Origin: Sinomicrobium pectinilyticum
GTDB lineage: Bacteria > Bacteroidota > Bacteroidia > Flavobacteriales > Flavobacteriaceae
NCBI RefSeq assembly: GCF_003725735.1
Contig: NZ_RJTM01000120.1
Span: forward strand, 16,642-80,641
Reading direction: 5' to 3'
Length of the DNA: 64,000 nt
Under the pieces are notes generated by a model. It was not told the origin of the DNA. It saw nothing but the letters and a program-made list of their open reading frames with translations, and did not search any database. Numbering within the stretch: the stretch's first letter is position 1; each line of letters starts with the position of its first letter. This document shows, one piece after another, positions 9,082 through 18,678 of this stretch. Both the position numbers and the translations under genes were made by a program.

Positions 9082-9546
9082 TTATGCTTTTTGGGGAATC
9101 TTCCGTGAAAGGTTCCAGCTCGGCTTGAATTTCTGCATGAACGCAAGGGTAAGCACTACGGAAGAAGCAAAACCCTCCACAGCAATAATAAAGAGAAGTA
9201 TGCCGGGTCCCTGGTTATAGCTTTCGATCCAGGTGTTCATTATCGTTTCCGGGAAAGCGGGGTCCAGGTGGAACATATATATGCTCATAAATCCGACAAA
9301 GATAAGCGTGGCGATAAAACCGGTAAATATTCCGGTAGTTGCCCCGGCATAGTAATCAAACTTCTCTCGTTGTACGAGACGTTTAAACCGGATAGAAGCA
9401 TATATGCCATAGCCCACAATTACCCCGTTGAGCAGGCGAAGCCATATGTTTTCGTGAAGGTCAAACAACTTTACGATCAGGAAGTAGGCAATTAAGACTA
9501 TTGCCGTTACAATACCATACCTTAAATGAATGTGTTTAGCTCCCAT
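9082..9546 (-). CDS. Small integral membrane protein, DUF4199-like
   Basis: A 154-residue protein with four predicted membrane segments, at about 9-27, 36-52, 67-92 and 112-137, and a basic C-terminus. The arrangement and the YxAGxxxGxFTG segment in the middle resemble DUF4199 proteins, common in Bacteroidota and without a known function. Assignment to the family is by general pattern and not certain. It stands alone between rplU and the divergent M16 peptidase genes. Confidence 0.6.
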   Translation of the reverse strand: MGAKHIHLRYGIVTAIVLIAYFLIVKLFDLHENIWLRLLNGVIVGYGIYASIRFKRLVQREKFDYYAGATTGIFTGFIATLIFVGFMSIYMFHLDPAFPETIMNTWIESYNQGPGILLFIIAVEGFASSVVLTLAFMQKFKPSWNLSRKIPQKA

Positions 9547-9784
9547 AGTCTCATAAATTACTGGATTATAGGTATTAAGTTACGAAAAAATATGTGACAG
9601 TGCCAAAATCTTTGTTATTTTTAATTGCTGTTTTCTGAAAAAAGAGGATTTCCGTAACATTTGATACCTGTCGTATACTAATATCATATAGTAATTATGG
9701 TGAAACGGATACACATTATAACACCCAAAGAGCTTTCTTTGACTTTTAAGTTTTGCAGAGAGAAATAACACAAACACAATACCT

Positions 9785-11110
9785 ATGAAAAAAAGATTTT
9801 TACCCATTGTTTTACTGTTGACTTCCCTTTTCACAGCTACGGCCCAGCAGGTAGCTTTTGAAGAATACGACCTGGACAACGGACTGCATGTTATCCTGCA
9901 CCGGGACAATACGGCACCCCTGGTGACTACGGCAGTAATGTACCATGTCGGTTCGAAGGACGAAAACCCCGAACGCACCGGTTTTGCACATTTTTTTGAG
10001 CACCTTCTTTTTGAAGGGACAGAGAATATAGACCGCGGGCAATGGTTTAAAATTGTGACGGCCAATGGCGGACGAAACAACGCGAACACCACTCAGGACA
10101 GGACCTATTATTATGAGGTGTTTCCTTCCAATAACCTGGAACTCGGGTTATGGATGGAATCCGAAAGAATGTTGCACCCGGTGATCAATCAGATAGGTGT
10201 GGATACACAAAATGAAGTGGTAAAGGAAGAAAAGCGTATGCGAATGGATAACCAGCCTTATGGCCAGTTTGCCACAGCTCTTTTTGCCAATTTATTTGAG
10301 AAACACCCTTACCGCTGGCCGATAATAGGTGCTATGGAACACCTGGACGCGGCTACTCTTGACGAATTTCTTGCTTTTAACGAGAAATTCTATGTGCCGA
10401 ACAATGCCGTCCTTGTTGTTGCGGGGGATATAGAGACGGATAAAACCAAAAAAATGATAGAGGATTATTTCGGCCCCATACCAAGAGGAAAAGATATTAC
10501 AAGGAAATCCTTTATGGAATCCCCCCTGACAGAAACAAAAAAAGCGCGTTTCGAAGATCCGAATATTCAAATCCCCGCCATCCTTACCGCATATCGTACA
10601 CCGTCCATGAAAGAAAGGGAGGCTTATGCGCTGGACATGGTTTCTTCCATACTGAGCGACGGTAAATCGTCTCGCCTGTATAAAAAACTGGTAGACGAAA
10701 AGAAAAAGGCTATGGAGATAGGAGCGTTTAACTATTCTCTCGAAGACTACGGGGCTTATATCATATATGCGCTACCACTCGGGGGGACCCCATTGGATGA
10801 CCTGGTTGCCGAGATCGATGAAGAAGTGGGCAGACTGCAAAACGAACTCATCTCCGAAAGGGATTACGAAAAACTGCAAAACCAGTTTGAGAACAAGTTT
10901 GTAAATGCAAACTCAAGCATAGAAGGTATAGCCAATTCCCTTGCCAGGTATTATATGCTTTATGGCAACACCAGATTAATCAATGAAGAAATAGACATTT
11001 ACCGATCCATTACCCGTGAAGAAATCAGGGACGTTGCCAAAAAATACCTGAACCCCAATCAGAGACTGCTTTTGGAATATGTTCCCCGGGAAGACGGAGA
11101 TAACCGATAG
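9785..11110 (+). CDS. Periplasmic M16 zinc metallopeptidase, catalytic partner
   Basis: A 441-residue secreted peptidase with signal peptide MKKRFLPIVLLLTSLFTATAQ. The inverted zinc motif HxxEH is intact (H69-F-F-E72-H73), and the distal glutamate falls in NEVVKEEKRM (probably E148). The domain order is that of M16B half-proteins: an N-terminal catalytic domain, then a C-terminal domain of the same fold with the usual SxxY-like peptide-binding region. It is followed 52 bp later by an M16 homologue without the zinc motif. Catalytic and non-catalytic subunits of this kind often pair into a closed chamber that degrades peptides. Substrate unknown. Confidence 0.9.
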   Translation: MKKRFLPIVLLLTSLFTATAQQVAFEEYDLDNGLHVILHRDNTAPLVTTAVMYHVGSKDENPERTGFAHFFEHLLFEGTENIDRGQWFKIVTANGGRNNANTTQDRTYYYEVFPSNNLELGLWMESERMLHPVINQIGVDTQNEVVKEEKRMRMDNQPYGQFATALFANLFEKHPYRWPIIGAMEHLDAATLDEFLAFNEKFYVPNNAVLVVAGDIETDKTKKMIEDYFGPIPRGKDITRKSFMESPLTETKKARFEDPNIQIPAILTAYRTPSMKEREAYALDMVSSILSDGKSSRLYKKLVDEKKKAMEIGAFNYSLEDYGAYIIYALPLGGTPLDDLVAEIDEEVGRLQNELISERDYEKLQNQFENKFVNANSSIEGIANSLARYYMLYGNTRLINEEIDIYRSITREEIRDVAKKYLNPNQRLLLEYVPREDGDNR

Positions 11111-11162
11111 GGACGTAGAAACGGAAAAATAAATGTTGGTATTTTATAAAAAGATAAACCCG

Positions 11163-13229
11163 ATGAAAAAATTCATATTTACCCTATTCTTTATATGTGC
11201 AATTGCCACACAGGCCCAGATAGACCGGAGCAGACAGCCTCAGCCCGGTCCGGCACCGGAAATATACCTGGGCACACCGAACACTTTTGAACTGGAAAAC
11301 GGACTGAAAGTCATTGTTGTAGAAAATCATAAATTACCCAGGGTTTCCTATACCCTTGCTATAGACAACCCTCCTTTTACCGAAGGAACAAAGGCGGGCG
11401 TTTCCTCTCTTACCGGGAGTATGCTCGGTAAGGGATCTATTCATCTGGACAAAGATACCTTTAACGAAGAAGTGGATTATATGGGGGCCAGTATGGTTTT
11501 TGGATCTGGCAGTGCCCATGCAAGCGGGTTGGCCAAATACGCCGAAAGAATACTGCAACTGATGGCCGATGCGGCGCTTTACCCCGATTTTAAGGAAGAT
11601 GAGTTCCGCAAAGAAAAGGACCTTTTACTGGAAGGGCTGAAAGCCGATGAGAAAAGCGTTACTGCTACTGCACAAAGGGTGGAAGCAGCCCTGGCCTATG
11701 GTAAGGGCAGCCCCCAGGGAGAATTTATCACGAAAGAGACTGTAAATAATGTGTCATTGCAGGACATTAAAAATTTCTACGGAAATTATTTTGTCCCTGA
11801 AAATGCCTATTTGGTAGTGGTGGGGGATGTGAAGTTTGCGGATATCCGTAGGCAGGCGGAGAAATATTTTAAAGCCTGGAAGAAAAGTGCCCCTCCTGTT
11901 GTTGTTTTTCCGGATCCTTCCGATGCCCAGTACACTCAGATCAACCTGGTAAATATGCCCAATGCCGTGCAGTCGGAGATTGCGGTGGAAAACCTCGTGA
12001 ACCTGAAAATGTCCGATCCGGATTATTTTCCCGCCATGCTGGCAAATAAAATACTGGGAGGCGGTGCGGAAGCCAGGTTATTTCTCAATTTGCGTGAAGA
12101 CAAAGGATATACTTATGGTGCGTATTCAAGGATCGGTGCGGATATAAAAACAACTTCCAGGTTCCGTGCTTCGGCAAGCGTAAGGAATGAAGTTACCGAT
12201 AGTGCGGTTGTTGCTTTCCTCAGTGAAATAGACCGTATAACCACCGAAAAAGTATCGACACAGGAACTGGTAGTTGCCAAGGCAGACTATGTCGGAAACT
12301 TTGTAATGGCCCTTGAAGAACCCGAAACCATAGCCAGGTATGCACTGCTGACCGAAACTCAGAAGTTGCCGGAAGATTTTTACCAGACATATCTTGAAAA
12401 AATAAATGCAGTTACCGGGGACCAGGTCCTTGTTGCGGCAAAAAAATACTTTAAAGGCAACAACGCCCGGATAGTAGTAACCGGGAAAGCCGGAGATATT
12501 GCCAAAAACCTGGAAAAAGTAGAATATAAAGGAAAAAAGGTCCCTGTGTTTTATTTTGATAAATATGCCAATCCCGCGAAAAAACCGGAAGAAAAGGCTA
12601 TCGCAGCCGATGTGACTCTGAAAAGTGTGCTGGATAAATATATACAGGTCATCGGAGGGGAAGAAAAACTCCACTCCGTGAAAAGTATATTTAGCAAAGC
12701 TACCGGAGCTATCCAGGGAATGACACTCGAAATTGTGGCCAAGAACACTGCGGATGGAAAAGTAGTTTCTGAGACTTTTATGATGGGAACTACCCTTAGC
12801 AAGCAGGTTTTCAACGGTGAAACAGGATATATGGTACAACAGGGACAACGAAAAGAAATGGAGGGAGAAATGCTGACATCCGCAAAAGAAAATGCATATC
12901 CGTTTCCCGAGCTGAAGCTGCGTAATAAAGAAGGAGTAACGCTCGAAGGGATAGAAGAAGTGGATGGCAGGGATGCCTATGTGGTTAAGAACGGCAAAAC
13001 AAGGTTGTATTTCGATATCGGTTCCGGCTTAAAGATTTCCCGGGTCAGTACTACGGAAATTAAAGGACAGCCTTTAACACAGACCTTTAAATTCGGAGAT
13101 TATCGTGACGTTGAAGGAGTGAAGATACCGTTTAAAACCACCTTCGATACCGGAACGGGCATGCAAATGGAACTTACCACTACCGAAGTGAAATTCAATG
13201 AAGGAGTAACTGATGCGGATTTCGAATAA
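11163..13229 (+). CDS. M16 peptidase homologue lacking the zinc motif, with an extra C-terminal domain
   Basis: The start is taken at the ATG at 11163, which gives a signal peptide MKKFIFTLFFICAIATQAQ. An in-frame start 30 bp upstream would bury it. Residues about 45-460 form two M16 domains, but where the HxxEH should be the sequence reads VSSLTGSMLGKGS, so this half cannot bind zinc. The C-terminal half-site residues (RLFLNLREDKGYTYGAYS) are kept. After about residue 490 there is a separate domain of about 190 residues rich in beta strands. It resembles lipoprotein-sorting/DUF4292-like sandwich domains and contains GGEEKLHSVKSI. It probably forms the non-catalytic subunit of a heterodimer with the preceding gene. 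Confidence 0.85.
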   Translation: MKKFIFTLFFICAIATQAQIDRSRQPQPGPAPEIYLGTPNTFELENGLKVIVVENHKLPRVSYTLAIDNPPFTEGTKAGVSSLTGSMLGKGSIHLDKDTFNEEVDYMGASMVFGSGSAHASGLAKYAERILQLMADAALYPDFKEDEFRKEKDLLLEGLKADEKSVTATAQRVEAALAYGKGSPQGEFITKETVNNVSLQDIKNFYGNYFVPENAYLVVVGDVKFADIRRQAEKYFKAWKKSAPPVVVFPDPSDAQYTQINLVNMPNAVQSEIAVENLVNLKMSDPDYFPAMLANKILGGGAEARLFLNLREDKGYTYGAYSRIGADIKTTSRFRASASVRNEVTDSAVVAFLSEIDRITTEKVSTQELVVAKADYVGNFVMALEEPETIARYALLTETQKLPEDFYQTYLEKINAVTGDQVLVAAKKYFKGNNARIVVTGKAGDIAKNLEKVEYKGKKVPVFYFDKYANPAKKPEEKAIAADVTLKSVLDKYIQVIGGEEKLHSVKSIFSKATGAIQGMTLEIVAKNTADGKVVSETFMMGTTLSKQVFNGETGYMVQQGQRKEMEGEMLTSAKENAYPFPELKLRNKEGVTLEGIEEVDGRDAYVVKNGKTRLYFDIGSGLKISRVSTTEIKGQPLTQTFKFGDYRDVEGVKIPFKTTFDTGTGMQMELTTTEVKFNEGVTDADFE

Positions 13230-13255
13230 GTAAATCCGGATTTATATAAATTCAA

Positions 13256-13337
13256 ATAAAACTGTTTTTCCGGAAGGTACAGCATGATACTCACAAAATG
13301 TTGAATCAGGGATATTTCTTCCGGAGAACAGTTTTAT
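13256..13337. terminator. Long inverted repeat between convergent genes, overlapping the eamA 3' end
   Basis: Bases 13256-13276 (ATAAAACTG through CCGGAAG) are an almost perfect inverted copy of 13318-13337, with a loop of about 41 bases. The right arm lies inside the last codons of the EamA gene. It may terminate both convergent transcripts. Confidence 0.5.
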
Positions 13338-14217
13338 TTGTTTTGATACCGGGTTTTCCGGAAAGGTAAACCCCCAGTAATATAACGGCGGCGCCCAGCA
13401 ATTGCCGGGAATTCATTTTTTCACTGTCCAGAAAGCCCCATATAGAGGCAACAATGGGAATAAGATAAGTAACCGAGGTAGAAAATACAGGGGAAGAGAT
13501 CTGTATCAGCCGGAAGAAAAGAATGTTGGCAATCCCTGTTCCTACTATGCCGAGAATGAAAATAAAACCGATCGAGGTCAGTGTTTCAGGGGTATTGATA
13601 TGTTTAAATATTCCGGAAAATAACAGGATGGTAAGCGCCGGGACAGACAAAACCAGGAAATTCCCGGTGACAATACTCAGCGGAGGGAGCTCCTGTAAAT
13701 ACTTCTTAAGGATGTTTACATTAAGTGCATAACATATAGTGGCAATAATAATAAAGCCGGCAAAAAAATAATTTTGTTGCGGGTTCATGGATGCGCCATT
13801 GAGAATAAGCAGGATACTTCCGGAAAGCCCGAACAAGACCCCGATGCCCTGTCTTTTCTGAAAAGGAGCCCGGAAGAACAGTATCCCTATAATAAGGGCA
13901 TTTAACGGTACAAGGGAGTTTAGTATAGAGGTTACGGAACTGTCTATTTCTGTTTGTGCAATTGCAAAGAAATAAGCCGGAATAAAAGTACCCAGCACAG
14001 AAGTTATTACAATGTACTTCCATTGTGGTTTTTGAATACGTTTAAGGCTCTTGTAACCTGTTGCGAATAAAAAAAGTGCGGCAAATAAAATACGGAAAGA
14101 GCCGAGTTCAATCGGAGAAAGTCCGGAAAGTCCTCGTTTGATCAGTATAAAAGAGCTTCCCCATACTATGGCCAGTACGGAGAGGAGCAACCATTTGTTG
14201 TTTATGCTTAGGTTCAT
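13306..14217 (-). CDS. EamA-family (drug/metabolite transporter) permease
   Basis: A 303-residue inner-membrane protein with ten predicted helices in two EamA repeats. The first repeat starts KWLLLSVLAIVWGSSFILIKRGL, with the family WGSSF motif near residue 20. The second begins near residue 150. Members export amino acids, metabolites or drugs. No feature allows the substrate to be named. It is on the same strand as the polysaccharide locus upstream, but 237 bp of non-coding DNA separates them, so I do not count it as part of that locus. Confidence 0.85.
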   Translation of the reverse strand: MNLSINNKWLLLSVLAIVWGSSFILIKRGLSGLSPIELGSFRILFAALFLFATGYKSLKRIQKPQWKYIVITSVLGTFIPAYFFAIAQTEIDSSVTSILNSLVPLNALIIGILFFRAPFQKRQGIGVLFGLSGSILLILNGASMNPQQNYFFAGFIIIATICYALNVNILKKYLQELPPLSIVTGNFLVLSVPALTILLFSGIFKHINTPETLTSIGFIFILGIVGTGIANILFFRLIQISSPVFSTSVTYLIPIVASIWGFLDSEKMNSRQLLGAAVILLGVYLSGKPGIKTNKTVLRKKYP

Positions 14218-14454
14218 GATATTGCATGTTGAGATCCGGTCGACAAAGATGCATTGTTTTTAGCTAATTTTTACCCGCTTTCTTGCTTTTTAACTATGCC
14301 GATCACCCACAGCGTTGCCCTGTGTAAAAACAGGACTATAGACCTGATGTACTTTATCAATCGAAGGAAGGTATGAGGATGAGATCCTGCAGTCGGCCGG
14401 ATTCCTGTGTTTAACGGTAGATCCACAACCTTAACCAGCACGATTAAAGGAAAT

Positions 14455-16578
14455 TTAGTTATTTTCCGGATTATCTGACGACATGAATTTTGGAAGTCCC
14501 CAGGGCTTTTTCAATGAGTATAACTTCTCCGGACAGTCCTTGTGGGCCACGACCAGGATATATTCTTTTTCAGGCAGCGTTATTTTTATTGCTTCCGCCT
14601 CTTGGTCCGGAAGCACTTTGTCATTTCGGTTATATACCGGGATTTTTTTGTATTTCAAATGGTTGTTTTCGGGAAAATATAACAGTGTAAAAAAGGACTG
14701 GAAACCTGTCCTTTTTGTATAAAATTCAGCCCGTTTTACGTTTTTTTTCAGGTTGTATTCGGGAGACCACCAGGCGTCCGTAAGTTTTGCGGAGATTTTT
14801 TTTACCGGTTGTATACGTAAATTATTATTCGGATAAGTAGTAGATAAGCCTCCATCCTTTATCTCTACCTGTTCATCCGGAAAATTAAAATACAGGGAGA
14901 AGGTATGCTCCTTTTTTCCGTAGAAACTGTCGGCCAGTATCCAAAGGTCAGGCTTAAGATAGAGCATTCTCCGTTTCATCCATACAGGATCTTTCAGGCG
15001 TAGGTAAGCCGTGTTTATGGCTTCTGAATAATCGTAGGTTTCCGTTATACCGGAGTACACTCCTTCCGATCTCGCTTCATACGAATTTCCCCACGAACTC
15101 GAATATATGCTGTTCGGAAGATGGTCTACACCCAAGGTGTTGTGTGCGCTGTTATCTTTGAAATATTTCCGCCATCTATTGTTTACATAAGTATATCTTC
15201 CTCCGTCTACAAGGTAATCTCTTCCGTAAGCAAAAAGAGTGAAGTGCAGGAGGTCGTCATGAGAATGTCCTCCACCTATGCGTTTCATATGAAAACTGCT
15301 GTAATACGCATTTTCCCCCCAAGAGGAACGTGAGTAGAGATCCCCGGTGTTTTGCTGGTGTACGGAAAGAAAATCGGGTTCTTTCGAAACCATATCTGTA
15401 TATTCTTTTTTCTCCCGGTTGGGGAAGATAAAGAAGTTTTCATAACCGGGTTTGGAGAAAGCCCTGGATTTTATGGTCTGGTCTTTAAAAATAAATGCTG
15501 CTGTTGTGAGCAATCCTCTCAGGTCATTGTCATCGCTGTCCCCCAAAAGAGGCTCATGGAAATCCGGTTTTTGCCATGCGATGTTGGCGTAAGCCATATC
15601 TCTGGTTTTTTGCAGTATGATTGTTGGTAACGGGATATTGTTCCTTTGCGAAAGCAGCAAGGTATTCAGGTAGCAATGAAATACTTCGTTATGGTACATG
15701 GGCGATTGCTCCCATTGAGTGCCGTCGTCCAATATCTGGTTGCGTATACAGGTATCGAGCCTGGCGATAGCATTTTTCTGCCATAGGTCAGCTTCCCGGA
15801 AACCGGAGAGAAATACGGCAAGATTAAAAAGGCCGTGAAATTCCAGTACACCCCAGTTACTCATTTGAGAATGTCGGTTGTATGTCCCGTCCAAAAATTT
15901 GGCATGGATGTATAAGGCATGTAGGAATTTTTTGAAAAATTCCGGGGTTATATATTTTGAGTTCTTGAGTAGTTCAAAGGTTTTTATCCAGTTTTCGGCC
16001 CGTATACCGGCTTCTATCCGTCGCCATGAGGTCCATTTTTTGGCATCTTCAACGGGATTGTTGTCTATCCAATGGGTAACCTGTTCCACGAATGTTTTGG
16101 CATATTTTTCCTTACCGGTCAGGAAATAGGCTTTACCGAGGTCTATCCAATAACGATGGCGGTTTAACATGAATGTCCACTCCTCATCACCGAAAGGTTT
16201 GATATCCCAGTTGATCTCCCCGGAAAAACGATAGGGTTCGGTCGTTTTTTCCATATCCCATTCATACCGGAAAAGAAAATACCGGTCCCTTACTTCTTCG
16301 GCGGTTTTTAAGGTAGTCTCCATCTCGTTTTTAAATTGTTTACGGATATAAGGAATATCCGTTTGGGAAACCTTTATGTAGAGATTTTCCCTTTGCCGAA
16401 AGGCATCCAGTAAAGCCTTTTTGGCCTTTTGTATATCCCCGTTGTCGTAATATTTTTTTACGGCTTTCAGAGAAGGGACTTCCATGTTGAGCTTGTCCAG
16501 TATATCGTCGTTAAACGAAAAAGTTTTCAGGATGCCGAACAGAAAACAGCATGTCCATGTTATATAAAATTTGTGCAT
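14455..16578 (-). CDS. Heparinase II/III-family polysaccharide lyase, PL12-like architecture
   Basis: A 707-residue secreted enzyme with an N-terminal signal sequence of about 21 residues. It has an alpha-toroid domain (Hepar_II_III_N-like, about 30-370) and a beta-sandwich heparinase II/III domain (about 410-690). Candidate catalytic residues match the recalled Asn/Tyr/His set of Pedobacter heparinase III in both order and spacing: N241 (MSNWG), Y295 (SPMYHNEV) and H438 (GGGHSHDD). It probably cleaves uronic-acid-containing chains by beta-elimination. It starts 3 bp after the neighbouring lyase gene and is the last gene of the SusC-SusD-lyase-lyase operon. The exact glycan (heparan-like, hyaluronan, alginate, gellan or other) cannot be read from the sequence. 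Confidence 0.8.
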   Translation of the reverse strand: MHKFYITWTCCFLFGILKTFSFNDDILDKLNMEVPSLKAVKKYYDNGDIQKAKKALLDAFRQRENLYIKVSQTDIPYIRKQFKNEMETTLKTAEEVRDRYFLFRYEWDMEKTTEPYRFSGEINWDIKPFGDEEWTFMLNRHRYWIDLGKAYFLTGKEKYAKTFVEQVTHWIDNNPVEDAKKWTSWRRIEAGIRAENWIKTFELLKNSKYITPEFFKKFLHALYIHAKFLDGTYNRHSQMSNWGVLEFHGLFNLAVFLSGFREADLWQKNAIARLDTCIRNQILDDGTQWEQSPMYHNEVFHCYLNTLLLSQRNNIPLPTIILQKTRDMAYANIAWQKPDFHEPLLGDSDDNDLRGLLTTAAFIFKDQTIKSRAFSKPGYENFFIFPNREKKEYTDMVSKEPDFLSVHQQNTGDLYSRSSWGENAYYSSFHMKRIGGGHSHDDLLHFTLFAYGRDYLVDGGRYTYVNNRWRKYFKDNSAHNTLGVDHLPNSIYSSSWGNSYEARSEGVYSGITETYDYSEAINTAYLRLKDPVWMKRRMLYLKPDLWILADSFYGKKEHTFSLYFNFPDEQVEIKDGGLSTTYPNNNLRIQPVKKISAKLTDAWWSPEYNLKKNVKRAEFYTKRTGFQSFFTLLYFPENNHLKYKKIPVYNRNDKVLPDQEAEAIKITLPEKEYILVVAHKDCPEKLYSLKKPWGLPKFMSSDNPENN

Positions 16579-16581
16579 TTT

Positions 16582-18555
16582 TTACAGTTTTTCTTCCTTA
16601 ATGACATACTCCCAATTACCGTTTTGCTCTTTATTCCGGGTTTTGAGCACAATTCTGTACAATTTAGGTTGTTTCCAGGCCTGTAACAATCTCGGATCTT
16701 CAAGAGGCAGTTCTTCAACAGAAATGTCAAATATACCTTCAGGCGGATATAGAGAAACCTTTTTATCCCTGGTTTTTTTGAGGCTTATTTTGCCGCTATG
16801 TTCAATTATGGGAGGAGAAAGGACAATAAAGTGGAGGGAAGTGTTGTCTTTTGCTTTATCAAGTTCAAAGTTATCCCGGATGCTTAATTCGGGAGCGGAA
16901 GACCGTTTTAACGTATAAGTCCTCTTCCAGAAAGTACAGGCGGCATCATCAGGATAAGCAGATGCTATGTCTGCCGTAAAACGCAATTCAGATCTGGTGT
17001 TGTCAAAGAAAACCTCCGAGGCTTTGTATTTCTTTCCGTATGCCTGGGAAACCCCGTTTATCAAAGGTAAATTATGATAGTCGGACTGCATTGTCCAGAT
17101 GGAATATCTTTCGGAACTGAATGTTTTTCCGGTATAGGTCTCTACTCCCACATCTACGATAAGGGGCTGCCCTTCGTAAAAAAGGATAAAACTCCCTGCG
17201 TCATTATGATTATGGCTTTCATCGTTATACCCGCCTTTGACAGCAAAGAAAAAGCCTTTCCCGGCATTGGGACTTGTACGGCCCCCGCCTATTTCGGTCT
17301 GCGGATACCAGAAATGCAGGGGATTGTTTTTTTCCGGAGAAGTATTTTTAATCTTGTCGTAATTGAAGAGATTGTGCAGGGAACGGTCCAGGCTATGACC
17401 CAGCGGATAGGAGAAAAAATCATCCCGATTAGCTATAAAGGAGGCGAATTTTTCCAGGGAAGGATTTCGTATATAAGAACCGAAGCGGTAAACAATACCC
17501 GCATCGGGATGTAATCTGGCGGGAGAGTCCGCAAAGTTTACAAAATAGTCGTCGGCTATATGTGCGTCGAGGATATACGTTCCCATATTCCGGATAAGTT
17601 CCCGGTCTCCGATGTATATTTTTCCGGAGGAAATATGTTGCAGCAGTTCCAGGTATTCCATCATTTTTCCACCGGCATGGTCCCAGTAGGCGGGCCCCTC
17701 TTCACAGGCTCCGTCTTCCTTGTAGTAATTGATGAATTTATCTACAGATCGCATGGTTTTCGATACGATCTCATTTTTGGTATCCGTATCGACAGAAGAT
17801 CCCAGAAGCAGGGTGCTGATGAGCACATTGTAATTGCACCAGGGATTCCAGTTGTTAACAAAACCGTCTTTTTTCGATGCCTGCCACCAAAAGTCATCCC
17901 TTTCCAGGTATGGTATAATGATGCGGCTCCTGATCTCGTCAGGGATACGTTTTTTGAGAAAAGGGGAGATCCCGGCAAAATTTTTCTGGAAAAAGTAGTA
18001 GGTCCACCCCAGAAGGTTTGCCGTTTCGCCTGCACCAAGGTCAATTATGGGTTCATGGACATTAGGAATTCCGGCCCCTCCTTTCTGCGAGGGTAAGTGT
18101 GCCGACAATACCCAGGTAGATTGTTCGCAGATAGCCCATGATCCGTTGACGATGGCATCGAGAAAACGACCTTTGTTTTCCAGTAATTCGCCCAATACCA
18201 GTTTTTTGAGGGCGCTTCCTCTTTTACGGCTGTATTGTTGCATCACTTCCCGGTCGCCGGTGCGCTTAAAATCCAGGTAAGCGGTAACAGGAATAGAAGG
18301 CCAGTCGTATGTCATGGCCTCTTCGGCATCGGCTATAATTTTTCCCCGGGTTTTTCCCGGTAATTTCTCCAGGTAAAGTTTTACGGAATCTCTGGTATAA
18401 GGAAGACATTCCGGACCGATCATATCGTGTATTGTTTGTTCTTTTAGAAAAGTACCGAGCAGGTTACGCTTTTGCTGAGCCTCAACGGCTTGACTCCATG
18501 TCAATAAAATCCAGGAGATGAGTAATAGTGAAACATGTTTAATTGTCCATTTCAT
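16582..18555 (-). CDS. Second heparinase II/III-fold polysaccharide lyase of a different subgroup
   Basis: A 657-residue secreted protein with signal peptide ending near AVEAQ (about residue 26). It has an alpha-helical toroid and a C-terminal heparinase II/III sandwich. Likely active-site segments are AGIPNVHEPIIDLGAGE (about residue 155), NNWNPWCNYN (about 228), ESHNHNDAGSF (about 445) and DYHNLPLING. It is only distantly like the PL12-like enzyme downstream. Its motifs look closer to the PL15/PL21-like branch, though I cannot assign a CAZy family. Two lyases of different type suggest complementary endo/exo or linkage specificities on one polysaccharide. It lies 123 bp after susD. Confidence 0.75.
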   Translation of the reverse strand: MKWTIKHVSLLLISWILLTWSQAVEAQQKRNLLGTFLKEQTIHDMIGPECLPYTRDSVKLYLEKLPGKTRGKIIADAEEAMTYDWPSIPVTAYLDFKRTGDREVMQQYSRKRGSALKKLVLGELLENKGRFLDAIVNGSWAICEQSTWVLSAHLPSQKGGAGIPNVHEPIIDLGAGETANLLGWTYYFFQKNFAGISPFLKKRIPDEIRSRIIIPYLERDDFWWQASKKDGFVNNWNPWCNYNVLISTLLLGSSVDTDTKNEIVSKTMRSVDKFINYYKEDGACEEGPAYWDHAGGKMMEYLELLQHISSGKIYIGDRELIRNMGTYILDAHIADDYFVNFADSPARLHPDAGIVYRFGSYIRNPSLEKFASFIANRDDFFSYPLGHSLDRSLHNLFNYDKIKNTSPEKNNPLHFWYPQTEIGGGRTSPNAGKGFFFAVKGGYNDESHNHNDAGSFILFYEGQPLIVDVGVETYTGKTFSSERYSIWTMQSDYHNLPLINGVSQAYGKKYKASEVFFDNTRSELRFTADIASAYPDDAACTFWKRTYTLKRSSAPELSIRDNFELDKAKDNTSLHFIVLSPPIIEHSGKISLKKTRDKKVSLYPPEGIFDISVEELPLEDPRLLQAWKQPKLYRIVLKTRNKEQNGNWEYVIKEEKL

Positions 18556-18678
18556 TTTTTGGGTTTATGATGTGAAACAGGTTGAAGGAGGTAGCTCCGG
18601 TTGGTCCGGGGACTGCCTCCTTCGGTTGTTTTTATTCTGTATAGGTACCCGGATTCTGACAGGTATCCATAATTGCAG

